This document shows, piece by piece, positions 52,624 to 64,000 of a DNA stretch of 64,000 bases (its first letter is position 1; every line of letters starts with the position of its first letter). A model generated the notes under the pieces. It did not search any database. It was not told the DNA's origin and worked only from the letters and a program-made list of their open reading frames with translations. The stretch spans positions 1,426,001-1,490,000 of the forward strand of contig NZ_JAHUWZ010000001.1 in the NCBI RefSeq assembly GCF_019218755.1, written 5' to 3'. Position numbers and translations under genes: made by a program. Origin of the DNA: Acidovorax sp. sif1233. GTDB lineage: Bacteria > Pseudomonadota > Gammaproteobacteria > Burkholderiales > Burkholderiaceae_C.

Positions 52624-52700
52624 GGTGGCTCGAGGCGACTATGCCGCAGAACGGCGTCCGGGGTGGGCGCGTTGCCTTGGGGGCGCCATGGCAGGCCCCA

Positions 52701-52856
52701 CTACCGCGAAACCAGGTACTCGCGGACCTTGTCGGCGGCCGGGCCGGCCGGGGCTTCCGCGACGCCCAGGCTATAGGTCCAGTCGCGCACTTCACAGGGT
52801 TCGCTGAGGTTGATGAAACGGCGGTCCTGTACCGTCTGGCTTTTGTCATCGCTCAT
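52701..52856 (-). CDS. DUF3606 domain-containing small protein
   Basis: A 51-aa protein of the DUF3606 family: RRFINLSEPCEVRDWTYSLGVAEAPAGPAADKVREYLVSR has the I-x-L-x-E-x-x-E-V-R-x-W-x-x-x-L-G-V pattern. A ribosome site (AGGAG) lies before the ATG at 52856. These small proteins are often linked to DNA-repair or stress genes, fitting the neighbouring ligD. Function unknown. Confidence 0.8.
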   Translation of the reverse strand: MSDDKSQTVQDRRFINLSEPCEVRDWTYSLGVAEAPAGPAADKVREYLVSR

Positions 52857-52982
52857 TGCCGGCTCCTTGAATGAACGGCCAAAGCTATCACGGGGCTGGC
52901 CTGCACGGTGTAGGACAAGACTTCTATGAAGCAGTGCGCGACACACCCGGCCTTCTGAACGGCATCCACTGAAGAAGCGGGC

Positions 52983-53016
52983 CTGTCGGGTGCTTTCCAC
53001 TGTCGGGTGCTTTCCA
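52983..53016. repeat. Perfect 17-bp tandem duplication
   Basis: CTGTCGGGTGCTTTCCA occurs twice back to back (52983-52999, 53000-53016) just beyond the stop codon of the aldehyde dehydrogenase gene. It looks like a recent replication slip. Confidence 0.85.
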
Positions 53017-53021
53017 AACCG

Positions 53022-54467
53022 CTACCAAGGCAGCGTGAACGTCTTGCAGTTGGTGAACGATTTGATCGCCTCCTGCACCCCTTCCTTGTAGCCCAGACCG
53101 GAGTCCTTGATGCCACCGAACGGGGTCAGCTCGATGCGGTAGCCCGGCACCTCCCAGAGGTTCACGGTACCGACCTGCAGTTCCTTGGCAAAGCGGGTCA
53201 CGTCGTCCAGGCGGTTGGTGCAGATGCCCGACGACAGGCCGAAGGCCGTGCCGTTGGAGATGCGGATCGCCTCGTCGATGTTGCGAAAGGTCAGGATGGG
53301 CGAAACGGGGCCGAAGGTCTCCTCGCGCACCACGGTCATCTCCGGGCGCACCCGGTCCAGCACCGTGGGGGAATACAGCGCGCCCTCGCGCACATTGCCC
53401 GCCAGCAGGCGCGCGCCCTGGGCGATGGCCTCGGTCACCACCTTCTCGAAGTGGCGGGCCGCGGCCTCATCGATCACCGTGCCCATCTCGTTGGCCTTGT
53501 CCATCGGGTCGCCATGGCGCCATGCCTTCGTCTTGGCCACCACGCGCTCGGTGAACTCGGCCGCCACCTTCTCATGCACCAGCATGCGCTTGACCGCCGT
53601 GCAGCGCTGGCCCGAGTTCTTGTACGAGCCCTGCACCGCCAGGTCGCTGGCCTTGTCCAGGTCGGCATCGTCCATCACGATCAACGGGTCGTTGCCACCC
53701 AGCTCCAGCACCATGCGCCGGTAGCCGGCCTTCGACGCAATGTACTTGCCGATGGCCACCCCGCCGGTGAAGGTGACGAGATCCACATGGCGGTGGGTCA
53801 GCAGCTCGTCGGCGATCTCTCGCGGATCGCCGGTCACCACCTGCAGCATCTCCACGGGCAGACCGGCCTCGTACAGCAGATCGGCAAAATAGTAGGCCGA
53901 CAGGGGTACCCTCTCCGAGGGTTTGAGCACCATGCGGTTGTTGGTGGCCACGGCTGGCACCACCTTGTGCGCCACCTGGTTCATGGGGTGGTTGAAGGGC
54001 GTGATGGCCGTGATGACACCCAGCAGCGGTTCGCGCGTGGTGATCACCTTGCGTTTCTTGCCGTGCGGCGTGAGGTCGCACGAGAACACCTGCCCATCGT
54101 CGCGCAGGGCCTCGTTGGCGCCGAAGTTGAGCACGTCGGCCACACGCCCGATCTCGTAGGTGCTGTCCTTCTTGCACAGGCCCGACTCGGCGGTGATGAT
54201 GTTCGACGCCTCGTCGGTGCGCTCGCGCAGCAGCGCCGCCGCACGGTTCAGGATGGCCGAGCGCTCGTAGCGCGACAGCGTGGGCACGTAGGCATGGGCG
54301 ATGTCCATCGCCCGGCGCACGTCCTCCACGCTGGCCATGCCCACCGTGCCCACGCGCTCGCCGCTGTAGGGGTTGACGACGTCGATGTTGCGCTCCGTGC
54401 GCACCCTGGCGCCGCCGATGCGCAGGGCCTCCGCGCGGAAGTCCACGCTTTCCATGATGCAACTCAT
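53022..54467 (-). CDS. phnY: Phosphonoacetaldehyde dehydrogenase
   Basis: A 481-aa aldehyde dehydrogenase. ITPFNHPMNQVAHKVVPA is the NAD-binding region, LELGGNDPLIV holds the general-base Glu, and NSGQRCTAVKRML the catalytic Cys. Its place as last gene of the phn operon, with phosphonoacetate hydrolase, supports oxidation of phosphonoacetaldehyde to phosphonoacetate. The start at 54467 overlaps the stop of the iron alcohol dehydrogenase gene (ATGA). ATG at 54455 is an alternative. Confidence 0.9.
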   Translation of the reverse strand: MSCIMESVDFRAEALRIGGARVRTERNIDVVNPYSGERVGTVGMASVEDVRRAMDIAHAYVPTLSRYERSAILNRAAALLRERTDEASNIITAESGLCKKDSTYEIGRVADVLNFGANEALRDDGQVFSCDLTPHGKKRKVITTREPLLGVITAITPFNHPMNQVAHKVVPAVATNNRMVLKPSERVPLSAYYFADLLYEAGLPVEMLQVVTGDPREIADELLTHRHVDLVTFTGGVAIGKYIASKAGYRRMVLELGGNDPLIVMDDADLDKASDLAVQGSYKNSGQRCTAVKRMLVHEKVAAEFTERVVAKTKAWRHGDPMDKANEMGTVIDEAAARHFEKVVTEAIAQGARLLAGNVREGALYSPTVLDRVRPEMTVVREETFGPVSPILTFRNIDEAIRISNGTAFGLSSGICTNRLDDVTRFAKELQVGTVNLWEVPGYRIELTPFGGIKDSGLGYKEGVQEAIKSFTNCKTFTLPW

Positions 54468-55573
54468 GCTGCCTCCTTGATTGCTGCCGTGTTGGCTCCG
54501 ATGAAGTTCTTGCCGCGTGCGCCGGTCAGCGCATGGGCCACCATCTGCTGCGCCTGGGCGTCGCTCACGCCGTAGTCGGCAAAGCGCGTCTTCACGCCCA
54601 GTTCCTCGATGAAGCGGGCCAGCAGGGCCGGCGCGCCGGCCAGGTTTCCCAGCGCGCTTTCCAGCACGGCGTCGCGCTCCGGGTTCTGGCCAATGGCGCG
54701 CTCCAGCACCATGGGCAGCGGAAAGCTGCAGGCAATGCCGTGCGGCAGCCCGTAGCGCAGCGTCATCTCGTAGGAGATCGAGTGCGCCAGCGCCGTGCGC
54801 GTGTTCGAGAAGGCCATGCCGGCCTTCAGGGCCGCCAGGGCCATGCGGCCGCGCAGCGTCGCGTCGTCCAGGTGTTCCATCAGCTGCGGCAGAGCCTCCA
54901 GGATCTCATGCACCGCCGCCACCGCGAAGGTATCGGACACAGGGTTGGCATTCACGTTCCAGATCGACTCCAGCGCGTGCGACAGCGCGTCCAGCCCGCT
55001 TTGCAGCGTGACCGAGGCGGGCAGCGACAGCATGAGCTCGGGGTCGATCAGCGCGATGCTGGGCCAGGTCTCGGGCAGGTGCAGCGAGTACTTCTTCTGC
55101 GCGCCGCGGTCCCATACCGTGGCCCAGGGCGTCACCTCGCTGCCGGTACCGGCCGTCGTCGGCACGGCGATGAGCGTCTTGGTCCGCGCTGGCGTGAAGG
55201 CCTTGCCGGACGCCAGCAGCGCCACCAGCTCGGAGAAACGCCCGCTGGGCGTGGCCACCATCAGCGCCTTGGCGGTATCGATGGCACTGCCACCGCCCAC
55301 CGCAATGATCACCTCGGCACTGGCGGCCTCGCCGGACCAGAAGGCGTCGTAGACCGCCGCAAGCTCCGCGACATCCGGGTTGGGCCGCACATCGTCGATC
55401 ACGCCGGCCAGCTGCTCGCCCAGCAGGCCCTCGATGCGGGCCACGAGGCCCAGCTGGCGGGCCTCCGGAAAGGTGACCAGCAGTGCCCGCCGGCCATCCA
55501 GCAGCTTTGGCAGGGACAACAGTTCCCCTGCCCCGTAGACACTGCGTACGGGGTTCAAGTATTCATGTGGCAT
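54464..55573 (-). CDS. Phosphonate-linked iron-containing alcohol dehydrogenase
   Basis: A 369-aa group III (Fe/Zn) alcohol dehydrogenase. GGGSAIDTAKAL binds NAD(P), VPTTAGTGSEVTPWATV is the family signature, and metal ligands lie in GLDALSHALE and GLPHGIACSF. It sits between phnA and phnY and matches the phosphonate-associated Fe-ADH type. The most economical role is oxidation of 2-hydroxyethylphosphonate to phosphonoacetaldehyde, the substrate of PhnY. That role is inferred from the operon. The gene starts 10 bp after the phnA stop. Confidence 0.88.
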   Translation of the reverse strand: MPHEYLNPVRSVYGAGELLSLPKLLDGRRALLVTFPEARQLGLVARIEGLLGEQLAGVIDDVRPNPDVAELAAVYDAFWSGEAASAEVIIAVGGGSAIDTAKALMVATPSGRFSELVALLASGKAFTPARTKTLIAVPTTAGTGSEVTPWATVWDRGAQKKYSLHLPETWPSIALIDPELMLSLPASVTLQSGLDALSHALESIWNVNANPVSDTFAVAAVHEILEALPQLMEHLDDATLRGRMALAALKAGMAFSNTRTALAHSISYEMTLRYGLPHGIACSFPLPMVLERAIGQNPERDAVLESALGNLAGAPALLARFIEELGVKTRFADYGVSDAQAQQMVAHALTGARGKNFIGANTAAIKEAA

Positions 55574-55583
55574 GGAAAGACCT

Positions 55584-58457
<2,874 letters not shown>

Positions 58458-58461
<4 letters not shown>

Positions 58462-59333
58462 TTCATGGCCCTCAGGTCGAGGTTCAGGATCTTGGCCGTC
58501 TCGCGGATGATGTCGTAGGCCTTGTCGTTCGTGGGATGAAAGCCGTTGAGCATGCCCTGGTCCGACCAGGGGATGTCCTTCACGTCCAGGAAGGCGGCCT
58601 GCACGCGCCTCTTGAGGTCCGCATCCAGGTCCTTGCGCCAGACGGTGGGCGACTCGGGGATCGGGTCCGACTTCCACACCACCACCAGGTCCTCGCGCTT
58701 GGCCAGGCCCTTGGCGATGGCGGCATCGAGGATGCGGTCGGCAATCGCCACGGCCTCGATCTTCTTGTTCTGCACCGCCACGGCATTCGAGTCGTGCGAG
58801 CCGGAGAAGATCACGCGGCCGAAATCCTTGTCGGTGTTGAAGCCTTCCTTCATCAGCCCGGCCTTGGGGAACAGGTGGCCCGAGGTGGACGTCGGGTCCA
58901 CGAAGGCGAAGGTCTTGCCCTTGAGGTCGGCCACGGTCTTGATGCCGCTGTCCTTGTGGGCCACGATGAGGGAGTGGTAGAAGGCCCGGCCGGCCTTCTT
59001 GGTCTCGGCCACGGCAAAGGCCTCGATGGGCGCCACGGTGGTGCCCATCACGTACGAGAAGGGGCCGAGGTAGGCAACATCCAGCCGCTTGGAACGCAGG
59101 GCCTCGATCACGCCGTTGTAGTCCGCCGCCACGAAGGGCTTGACCGGCATGCCCAGCGACTTGGACAGCATGTCCATCATGGCCTGGCTGTTGGCGATCA
59201 TGGCCCGCGAATCCTCGGAAGGGATCAGGCCTACCGTGAGGACGTTGGCAGCCCTGGCAGGGTTGAGGCCGGCAAGCGGCGGGGTTAGCAGCACGGATGC
59301 GCTGGCCAACAGAGATCGGCGCGTGAGTTTCAT
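58458..59333 (-). CDS. phnD: Phosphonate ABC transporter substrate-binding protein PhnD
   Basis: A 291-aa periplasmic receptor. The N-terminal MKLTRRSLLASASVLL is a signal peptide with a twin arginine, ending about NPARA. The binding core includes VAYLGPFSYV, TFAFVDPTSTSGHLFPKAGL (phosphonate-binding Ser/Thr loop) and SGSHDSNAVAVQNKKI. First gene of the operon phnD-C-E-A-ADH-phnY and divergent from the LysR gene. Confidence 0.94.
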
Positions 59334-59498
59334 CGATGTCTCCTGTCTGGTGGGTTTGAACCTCTTTTTGCACTGCCTACCAAGCACAGTGCATGGGGCA
59401 ACTGTCGGTGGTGCGGGACTATCTTGCAAATTCAAGTTTTTTTACCGATCCATTCATTTAATCTATAGTTGGCCCGGGATAACACGGAGGCGACTGTC
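59334..59498. promoter_or_regulatory. Divergent control region of the phosphonate operon
   Basis: These 165 bp lie between phnD and the LysR gene. A strikingly AT-rich core (about 59420-59470, with a run of seven T and TTTAATCTATAG) should contain both promoters and the LysR binding site. I could not fix individual -35/-10 boxes with confidence. Confidence 0.55.
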
Positions 59499-60362
59499 AT
59501 GCGGTTGACGCAATTGAGGTCTTTTCATGCGGTGGCGACCGAAGGGAGCTTTACCCGCGCAGCGCAGGCCTTGCACGTGAGTCAGCCCACCGTGACCACG
59601 CAGGTTCAGCAACTCGAGGAGCTGTACAAAGTTGAACTTTTTCACCGAACGGGGCGCCGCATTCGCCCGACAGAAATCGGAGAGCGATTGCTCCAGCTTT
59701 CGCGCCAGATGTTCGACCTTGAGCAAGAAGCCGTGCAAATTCTTCGAGACGCAGGCGAACTGCGTTCGGGGCATTTGCGTGTTGCGGCCGTGGGCCCTTC
59801 ACATGTGACGAAGATGCTGGCGGCGTTTAACCAGAGATACCCGGAGATCCAGATTTCGGTAGGAACCGGCAACTCGGAAGATGTGTTGAGCCGGCTGCTG
59901 GACTACCGGGCGGACGTCGGTGTTCTGGCGCAGGTGCTCAAAGACAAGCGTTTCGTGTCGGTTCCGTACAGCGAACACCCCATCGTGATTTTCTGCAATG
60001 CAGACCATCGGTTCGCCCGCCGCCGCAGCATCCGCACCGCAGAGCTGCAAGGCGAAAAATTGATATTGCGCGAGCAAGGGTCCACCACGCGCAAGGCCAT
60101 AGAACTGGCGCTCAAGGCTGCGGATGTGCAGCCGACAGTCGTCATGGAGGTTGCCAGCCGGGAGATCATCCGGGAGGCCGTGCTCCAAGGACTGGGCGTC
60201 GCGGCGGTCTCGGAGGTGGAGTACGTGCCCGGTTCAGGTTTGCACGCGGTGCGAATCAGCGATGCGCAAATCAGGACCTATGCACACGTCGTGTGCCTGG
60301 CCGAGCGCAGGGACACGCGTCTCATCCGGGCGTTCTTCAACATCATCGGACGTGACTCTTAG
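59499..60362 (+). CDS. LysR-family regulator of phosphonate use (probable)
   Basis: A 287-aa LysR-type regulator with the winged helix-turn-helix RLTQLRSFHAVATEGSFTRAAQALHVSQPTVTTQVQQLEE (residues 2-41) and an effector-binding domain from about 90. GGAGG lies 8 nt before the ATG. Divergent orientation from phnD suggests it switches the operon on in response to a phosphonate, rather than through phosphate starvation. No Pho box was recognised. Confidence 0.9.
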   Translation: MRLTQLRSFHAVATEGSFTRAAQALHVSQPTVTTQVQQLEELYKVELFHRTGRRIRPTEIGERLLQLSRQMFDLEQEAVQILRDAGELRSGHLRVAAVGPSHVTKMLAAFNQRYPEIQISVGTGNSEDVLSRLLDYRADVGVLAQVLKDKRFVSVPYSEHPIVIFCNADHRFARRRSIRTAELQGEKLILREQGSTTRKAIELALKAADVQPTVVMEVASREIIREAVLQGLGVAAVSEVEYVPGSGLHAVRISDAQIRTYAHVVCLAERRDTRLIRAFFNIIGRDS

Positions 60363-60461
60363 TCTCTTGGTCGCGCAGCTGCGTACGGATGGAGGGACAG
60401 GCTGCGTGTCGCTCGCCAGCGAGGCTGACATGGAGCGATTCCTGGGCCGGGTGCCTGGCTA

Positions 60462-61616
60462 CTAGCAGGCGGGGGCCTTGCGCAGCTTCTTGTCCTCGTA
60501 CATCCTCATGTCGGCATTGCGCAGGATGTCCCTGGAGCTCTCACCGTCCTGGGGCCAGACGGCGCCTCCGATACTGACCTTGATTTCGATGGGCTGGCTG
60601 TGGCCCAGCAGGGCGAAGCCGTTGAGGTGCGGCTTCAGCCTGTCGACGATGAAATGCAGGTTCTTTGCATTCTCAGCATCGCGAATGATCATCACGAATT
60701 CATCGCCTCCAAGCCTGGCCACAAAATCCGTGTTCCTCGCGTGCTTCTTCAAGCGCTGCGCGAATTCCACCAGCACCTGGTCTCCCACGGAGTGTCCATG
60801 GCGATCATTGATCTGCTTGAACTCATCGAGATCAATCAAGGCCAATGCGAACCTGTGGGTCTCGCGTTTCGCACGCTCGATGGACTCATTCAGGATGACG
60901 TCAAAGGACCTGCGATTGGGCAGGCTTGTCAGTGGATCGGTATTGGCGATGCTGTCCACTTTCTTGTGGGCGCTTTCCTCGCACACGAGAATGATGCAGC
61001 AGTTCCAGGCAATCGTGAACGAGATCAGGACCAGGTATAGATACGCGTGATACGGACTCTGGATGACCGCCGCGCGGTCTTCCGCGAAGAAAATGAAACT
61101 CCAGCGCAAGCAGAATGCGATGGAGAGCGATGTGAGATACAGCGCGGAGAGATTCTGTGCGGAGAAGCGCACCGGCCAGTTCCAGTGAGCGATGTGGTAG
61201 GCCATGCCCAGGGTAAAGGCCACGACCACAGCGTCAAGAATGAGGTACCTGGCGGCATCCTTGCCGTAGACAGCTGCCATGGTGACGATCATCACCACGG
61301 CAAACCACGGCATTGCCAGGAAGGTGATCCTGGCCAGTTTCGTTTTGCCGCGAAAATGCAAGGTGCCATGGAGCATGAAGGCCAGCGCCATGATGCCGAA
61401 GAAGTCATTGATGAAGCGTGCCGCAGGCGCCTTCAGTTCCACGAATATCGGGATCGAGAAGCCGATCATTGTGGATACCGACCCAGCAATCCACCAGTTG
61501 ACGCCTTTGACGTCCTTGTTGCCTTTCCAGATCAAGGCAACAATAGGAGCGAGCGTCAACTCGGCGACTGCCAGGACGACACGCAAGGTGTCTCTGTCCA
61601 GCAGGTCAAGATTCAT
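60462..61616 (-). CDS. Membrane diguanylate cyclase (GGDEF)
   Basis: A 384-aa protein. Seven or eight hydrophobic segments fill residues 10-215, followed by a GGDEF domain (about 225-380). The catalytic motif is intact (VARLGGDEFVMI), and an RxxD inhibitory site (RNTD) lies exactly five residues before GGDEF, so the enzyme should make cyclic-di-GMP and be product-inhibited. DPLTSLPNRRSF and DLDEFKQINDRHGHSVGD are the nucleotide and metal motifs. The N-terminal membrane part is probably the sensor. Confidence 0.92.
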   Translation of the reverse strand: MNLDLLDRDTLRVVLAVAELTLAPIVALIWKGNKDVKGVNWWIAGSVSTMIGFSIPIFVELKAPAARFINDFFGIMALAFMLHGTLHFRGKTKLARITFLAMPWFAVVMIVTMAAVYGKDAARYLILDAVVVAFTLGMAYHIAHWNWPVRFSAQNLSALYLTSLSIAFCLRWSFIFFAEDRAAVIQSPYHAYLYLVLISFTIAWNCCIILVCEESAHKKVDSIANTDPLTSLPNRRSFDVILNESIERAKRETHRFALALIDLDEFKQINDRHGHSVGDQVLVEFAQRLKKHARNTDFVARLGGDEFVMIIRDAENAKNLHFIVDRLKPHLNGFALLGHSQPIEIKVSIGGAVWPQDGESSRDILRNADMRMYEDKKLRKAPAC

Positions 61617-61861
61617 GATGCCCTCTAGTGACTTACCGCTCGTTTGTAACTTTATGTTCGCTGTTATATCCCTTCCCATCCGTGGGCGCCCTAGGGATAG
61701 TGCTGGGTAGCGAAGGGGTGCCCGCCGCGTCTCATGCTGGGTGCATTGAGACAGGACGCAGGGCCGTTGGCTTGCCGCGCCCTTGCCGCCGCGCTCCTGC
61801 CCCGTTCTGACGAAGTCGATGAGCTCTTGGATGCGAAAGAACGCGTCTTGCGGGAAGGCCT

Positions 61862-62590
61862 TCAGGCACGGGGTCCATGGGGTCGAAATTCCACCGTGGC
61901 TCCCAGCGCCTGCAAGTGGTCTTGGGAGCGGCGCAGGTGCACAAGATAGCCCTCCGCAACGGCAATTTCGGGTTGCATCGCCAGGGCCAGCGCTTCTTGT
62001 GGCGACAAGCCAAACGTCTGCTTGAGGAATTGCACGACCTTCATTTTCTGCGGACCGATGCCGCAGATGACCAGGGTGCCGTGCTGCCAGGCCGTGGTAT
62101 CGGGCGGGAACGCAGGTTCCTTTGCCGTGTCCGCGCGGTTCTGGCGGTTCTCGAGCACCTCCCGCCAGAGCCGGGTTCCCAGGCTGGCCTCGGCTTCGAC
62201 CACGTGTTGTGCAGCCGTGGCGTCGTCTTCCAGCCCGCGCAGCACCGCCAGCATGTCACCCAATTGCTGCAGACTGGGTGCGGCCTGCTCCGCCTCCCAC
62301 CGCCCCGCTCCATGCGGCGCATAGTAGACGGGAAAGCCTTTCGCCTCCTGGTTGAGATCGATGAAGAACGGATCGCCGAACCCATTGAGAGCGACCACGT
62401 ACCAGCCCGGCTGCCATTCGCCCGGTGCGGTGCCGACCAGGCTTTCGCCGGTGATGCCGTGGTGGCGAAAGCCGCTTTGCCAACCCTCCCATTGCCCGGG
62501 CTGGGGGTAGTGGAAAGGCAAGGCCATGTCGCCCGCGACGATGGCGGCTTCGATGAACTGGCGTGCCGCGTCCGGCAAGATGGATGTCAT
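61862..62590 (-). CDS. SUKH (SMI1/KNR4)-like protein with L7/L12-like C terminus
   Basis: A 242-aa soluble protein. Residues about 1-130 resemble SMI1/KNR4 (SUKH) proteins, with GWYVVALNGFGDPFFIDLNQE as the diagnostic strand-turn. Residues about 172-238 (LVICGIGPQKMKVVQFLKQTFGLSPQEALALAM...LQALGATVEF) follow the alternation of the ribosomal L7/L12 C-terminal domain. SUKH proteins are often immunity proteins to polymorphic toxins, but no toxin gene is seen here. Stand-alone gene. Confidence 0.75.
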   Translation of the reverse strand: MTSILPDAARQFIEAAIVAGDMALPFHYPQPGQWEGWQSGFRHHGITGESLVGTAPGEWQPGWYVVALNGFGDPFFIDLNQEAKGFPVYYAPHGAGRWEAEQAAPSLQQLGDMLAVLRGLEDDATAAQHVVEAEASLGTRLWREVLENRQNRADTAKEPAFPPDTTAWQHGTLVICGIGPQKMKVVQFLKQTFGLSPQEALALAMQPEIAVAEGYLVHLRRSQDHLQALGATVEFRPHGPRA

Positions 62591-62781
62591 GGCTGCCTCC
62601 TGGACGGCGTGCGGGGCCTTTGTGCTGCCGCCAGCGCGGCCTGTGTCTGTGACAGCGCGAGCAGACCGGAATGCTCATGCTGCCCTTGCATGGGTCCGGT
62701 GATTGCGGGTGCCGGACTCCTGGCGATGGACTTGAGGTGGTAGCAGGTCATGGTCAGCGTGCAGCCAGGCTGCATGTCGTC

Positions 62782-63282
62782 ATGCAGAATAATGTACCGA
62801 TCTACTTCTTGCGCTCTGCGAACGCCATGACGGTTGCCTTTGCATTGCATCACCCGGAGGGCCTGCACATCGCGTGCGGGCTGCAAGAGGCAGTCCTGGT
62901 GGACCGTCATGCGGCACTGATCGTGGTGCCGCGCGTACCCCGGGCGGTGCAGGGTTCGGACTGGACCTGGCATCGTCTCAAGGCCTGGAGTGACGGCGGT
63001 TTCATGGTGGGCATCGAGCTGGCGTTCTTCCAAGGTTCCTTGTCCGAATGCTGGCTCTTCCACGATGACGACAGCCGCTATGGCAGGGATTGGAGCGATT
63101 GGTCCGAACGCAAGGAGCGTCGGCGCGCCAAGGCTTTGCGCGACTGGCTGGGCGCGCGGGGCTGGGCTTCTGGGCACCATGCCTGGGGCGAGGTTTGGGT
63201 GGGGTACGACCCGCGCACCGGCTTTGGGTGTGGCGGGGTGCGCTACGGCAGCGCAGATTCGCCCGCGGCCATGCGGGTGTGA
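62782..63282 (+). CDS. Hypothetical protein
   Basis: A 166-aa soluble protein, not recognised. It is Trp-rich (DWTWHRLKAWSDGG, DWSDWSERKERRRAKALRDWLGARGWASGHHAWGEVWVGYD) with a charged middle. An in-frame ATG at 62830 is an alternative start. Divergent from the SUKH-like gene by 191 bp. The plus-strand reading is preferred over the long opposite-strand frame because its composition is protein-like. Confidence 0.6.
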   Translation: MQNNVPIYFLRSANAMTVAFALHHPEGLHIACGLQEAVLVDRHAALIVVPRVPRAVQGSDWTWHRLKAWSDGGFMVGIELAFFQGSLSECWLFHDDDSRYGRDWSDWSERKERRRAKALRDWLGARGWASGHHAWGEVWVGYDPRTGFGCGGVRYGSADSPAAMRV

Positions 63283-63307
63283 AACCCCGATGTCACCGCG
63301 CCCGGCC

Positions 63308-63748
63308 TCAACGGCGTTCTGGCGCCCCGTGAAGAGGGCCCGGCTGGGCTCTGAGTTGCTGCTTGTTGCGGGCACGCGGCCGGTTTTCGCCCATGTCCCA
63401 TTCCTGTACGTGGCCGCTAGGGCGGTGCAGCCCGAAATACCCTATCAGGCTGCTGCCCGTCCAGGTGCCGGCGTACCCCTGCGGTGCGGGTGAGAGGCTG
63501 TGCACACCGACCACGGTGTAGTGCGCCGATCGCTCATGGAGCGTACAGCGCAGTTTGCCGGCCTGGCCAGGGTAGAGGGATGCCGCCACGGCGAGAATGC
63601 GGGCGCACTCGCGCTGGGGTACCTCCGGTACCTTGTCCGCCGCCCCAGCGAGAGCTGATGCAAGCGCGCAAGCCAGCGCCAGCAGGGCGTGAAGGCCCAA
63701 ATCGATGGCCCGGTCTTGCGCGCCCAACTGGCTGGAATGTCCGAACAT
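63308..63748 (-). CDS. Small exported hypothetical protein
   Basis: A 146-aa protein with an unusually long polar lead (about 17 residues) before a hydrophobic segment (LGLHALLALACALASALAGA) that is likely a signal peptide or anchor. The mature part contains QRECARILAVAASLYPGQAGKLRCTLHERSAHYTVVGV with two cysteines that may form a disulfide. Not recognised. The start is uncertain; longer in-frame starts exist upstream. Confidence 0.5.
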   Translation of the reverse strand: MFGHSSQLGAQDRAIDLGLHALLALACALASALAGAADKVPEVPQRECARILAVAASLYPGQAGKLRCTLHERSAHYTVVGVHSLSPAPQGYAGTWTGSSLIGYFGLHRPSGHVQEWDMGENRPRARNKQQLRAQPGPLHGAPERR

Positions 63749-63960
63749 GGCGTTTTGCCCTCTCCCATGAGGAGGGGCCAGAGAAGGTTTTTGGAGGCCG
63801 GCGAAGGCCGGTGTCATGCACTCCACATGCCCGATGCGCGAGCCGGGACGGAACAATACGATGGGATTGTCGTTTGCCATGGTGCGTGGGGTGTCGCGGC
63901 AGGGCAGTGCGTCTGCATCCGAAGCGCTGGATGCTGGCGAGGTGGAGCAGAAAGAAGAGG

Positions 63961-64000
63961 CTACGGAAGGTCCTGTGCGCGGGTGCCCAACTTGAGGCTG
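63961..64000 (-). CDS. Possible C-terminal end of a gene running off the window
   Basis: From the right edge the minus strand reads SLKLGTRAQDLP and then TAG at 63963-63961. It could be the tail of a gene entering from the right. Thirteen codons are too few to judge; it may be chance. Confidence 0.25.
   Translation of the reverse strand, partial: SLKLGTRAQDLP

Noticed and set aside
53022-54467. Succinate-semialdehyde or other general aldehyde dehydrogenase
   Set aside because: The operon with phosphonoacetate hydrolase and PhnDCE makes phosphonoacetaldehyde the much more likely substrate.
62587-63375. Long minus-strand reading frame opposite the gene at 62782
   Set aside because: Composition is Pro/Arg/His-rich and non-protein-like, whereas the plus-strand frame looks like a real protein.

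Overview
The window is chromosomal DNA of a high-GC betaproteobacterium. The gene content points to Comamonadaceae, most likely Acidovorax or a close relative. The signs are the EarP/EF-P arginine-rhamnosylation pair, several Bug-family (TctC-like) receptors, a DUF3348-DUF802-OmpA-DUF2894 block, a CadR/PbrR-type MerR regulator, and a dispersed AGCGCTT...AAGCGC...AGCTAT intergenic repeat that I remember as common in this family. No phage, integrase, transposase or CRISPR array was seen. Genus assignment is inference from gene content only.

Layout. 1-6.6 kb: start of efp, earP and a LysR gene on the minus strand, divergent from a CoA-transferase/HMG-CoA-lyase-like pair followed by two Bug receptors. 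6.7-13 kb: housekeeping genes (uvrC, pgsA, an HU gene, tRNA-Val, ppiD, tRNA-His, tRNA-Arg) with clear promoters and terminators. 13-30 kb: a KefB/YbaL-type antiporter, an M14 peptidase lipoprotein, an EEP nuclease-like protein, an SDR gene overlapping rhlE, ettA, a DUF1631 gene, a TAXI receptor, a ChaC-like gene, an EF-hand/DUF3011-ricin pair and a NylC-like peptidase. 30-36 kb: a minus-strand copper operon (two small exported proteins, outer-membrane factor, multicopper oxidase, cupredoxin, DUF411, CusF-like) with a YitT-family gene upstream.

36.7-41.4 kb holds the most interesting block. DUF3348, a MotA/ExbB/ZorA-like channel protein with a very long cytoplasmic tail containing three tandem 84-residue repeats, a MotB/ZorB-like OmpA-domain protein, and DUF2894 overlap one another by 4 to 8 bases. 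This looks like an ion-driven inner-membrane motor of unknown job. It resembles the ZorAB part of Zorya defence but lacks any recognisable ZorC, ZorD or ZorE.

41.5-52.9 kb: a stand-alone receiver, an SRPBCC-DUF3703 fusion with a CDF metal exporter and a divergent CadR-like regulator, an MlaE/MlaD/lipoprotein set with no ATPase beside it, small lipoproteins, a low-affinity iron permease-like protein, LigD and small unknowns. 53-60.4 kb: a tightly coupled phosphonate operon (phnD-phnC-phnE-phnA-Fe-ADH-phnY) with a divergent LysR gene. It suggests uptake of a C2 phosphonate and hydrolysis to acetate and phosphate by way of phosphonoacetaldehyde and phosphonoacetate. 60.4-64 kb: a diguanylate cyclase, a SUKH/L7-L12-like two-domain protein and small unknown proteins.

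Four good copies of the dispersed repeat are present, and one lies in frame inside earP. Nested starts (ATGA, TGATG) are the rule in the operons, so translational coupling is probably widespread.
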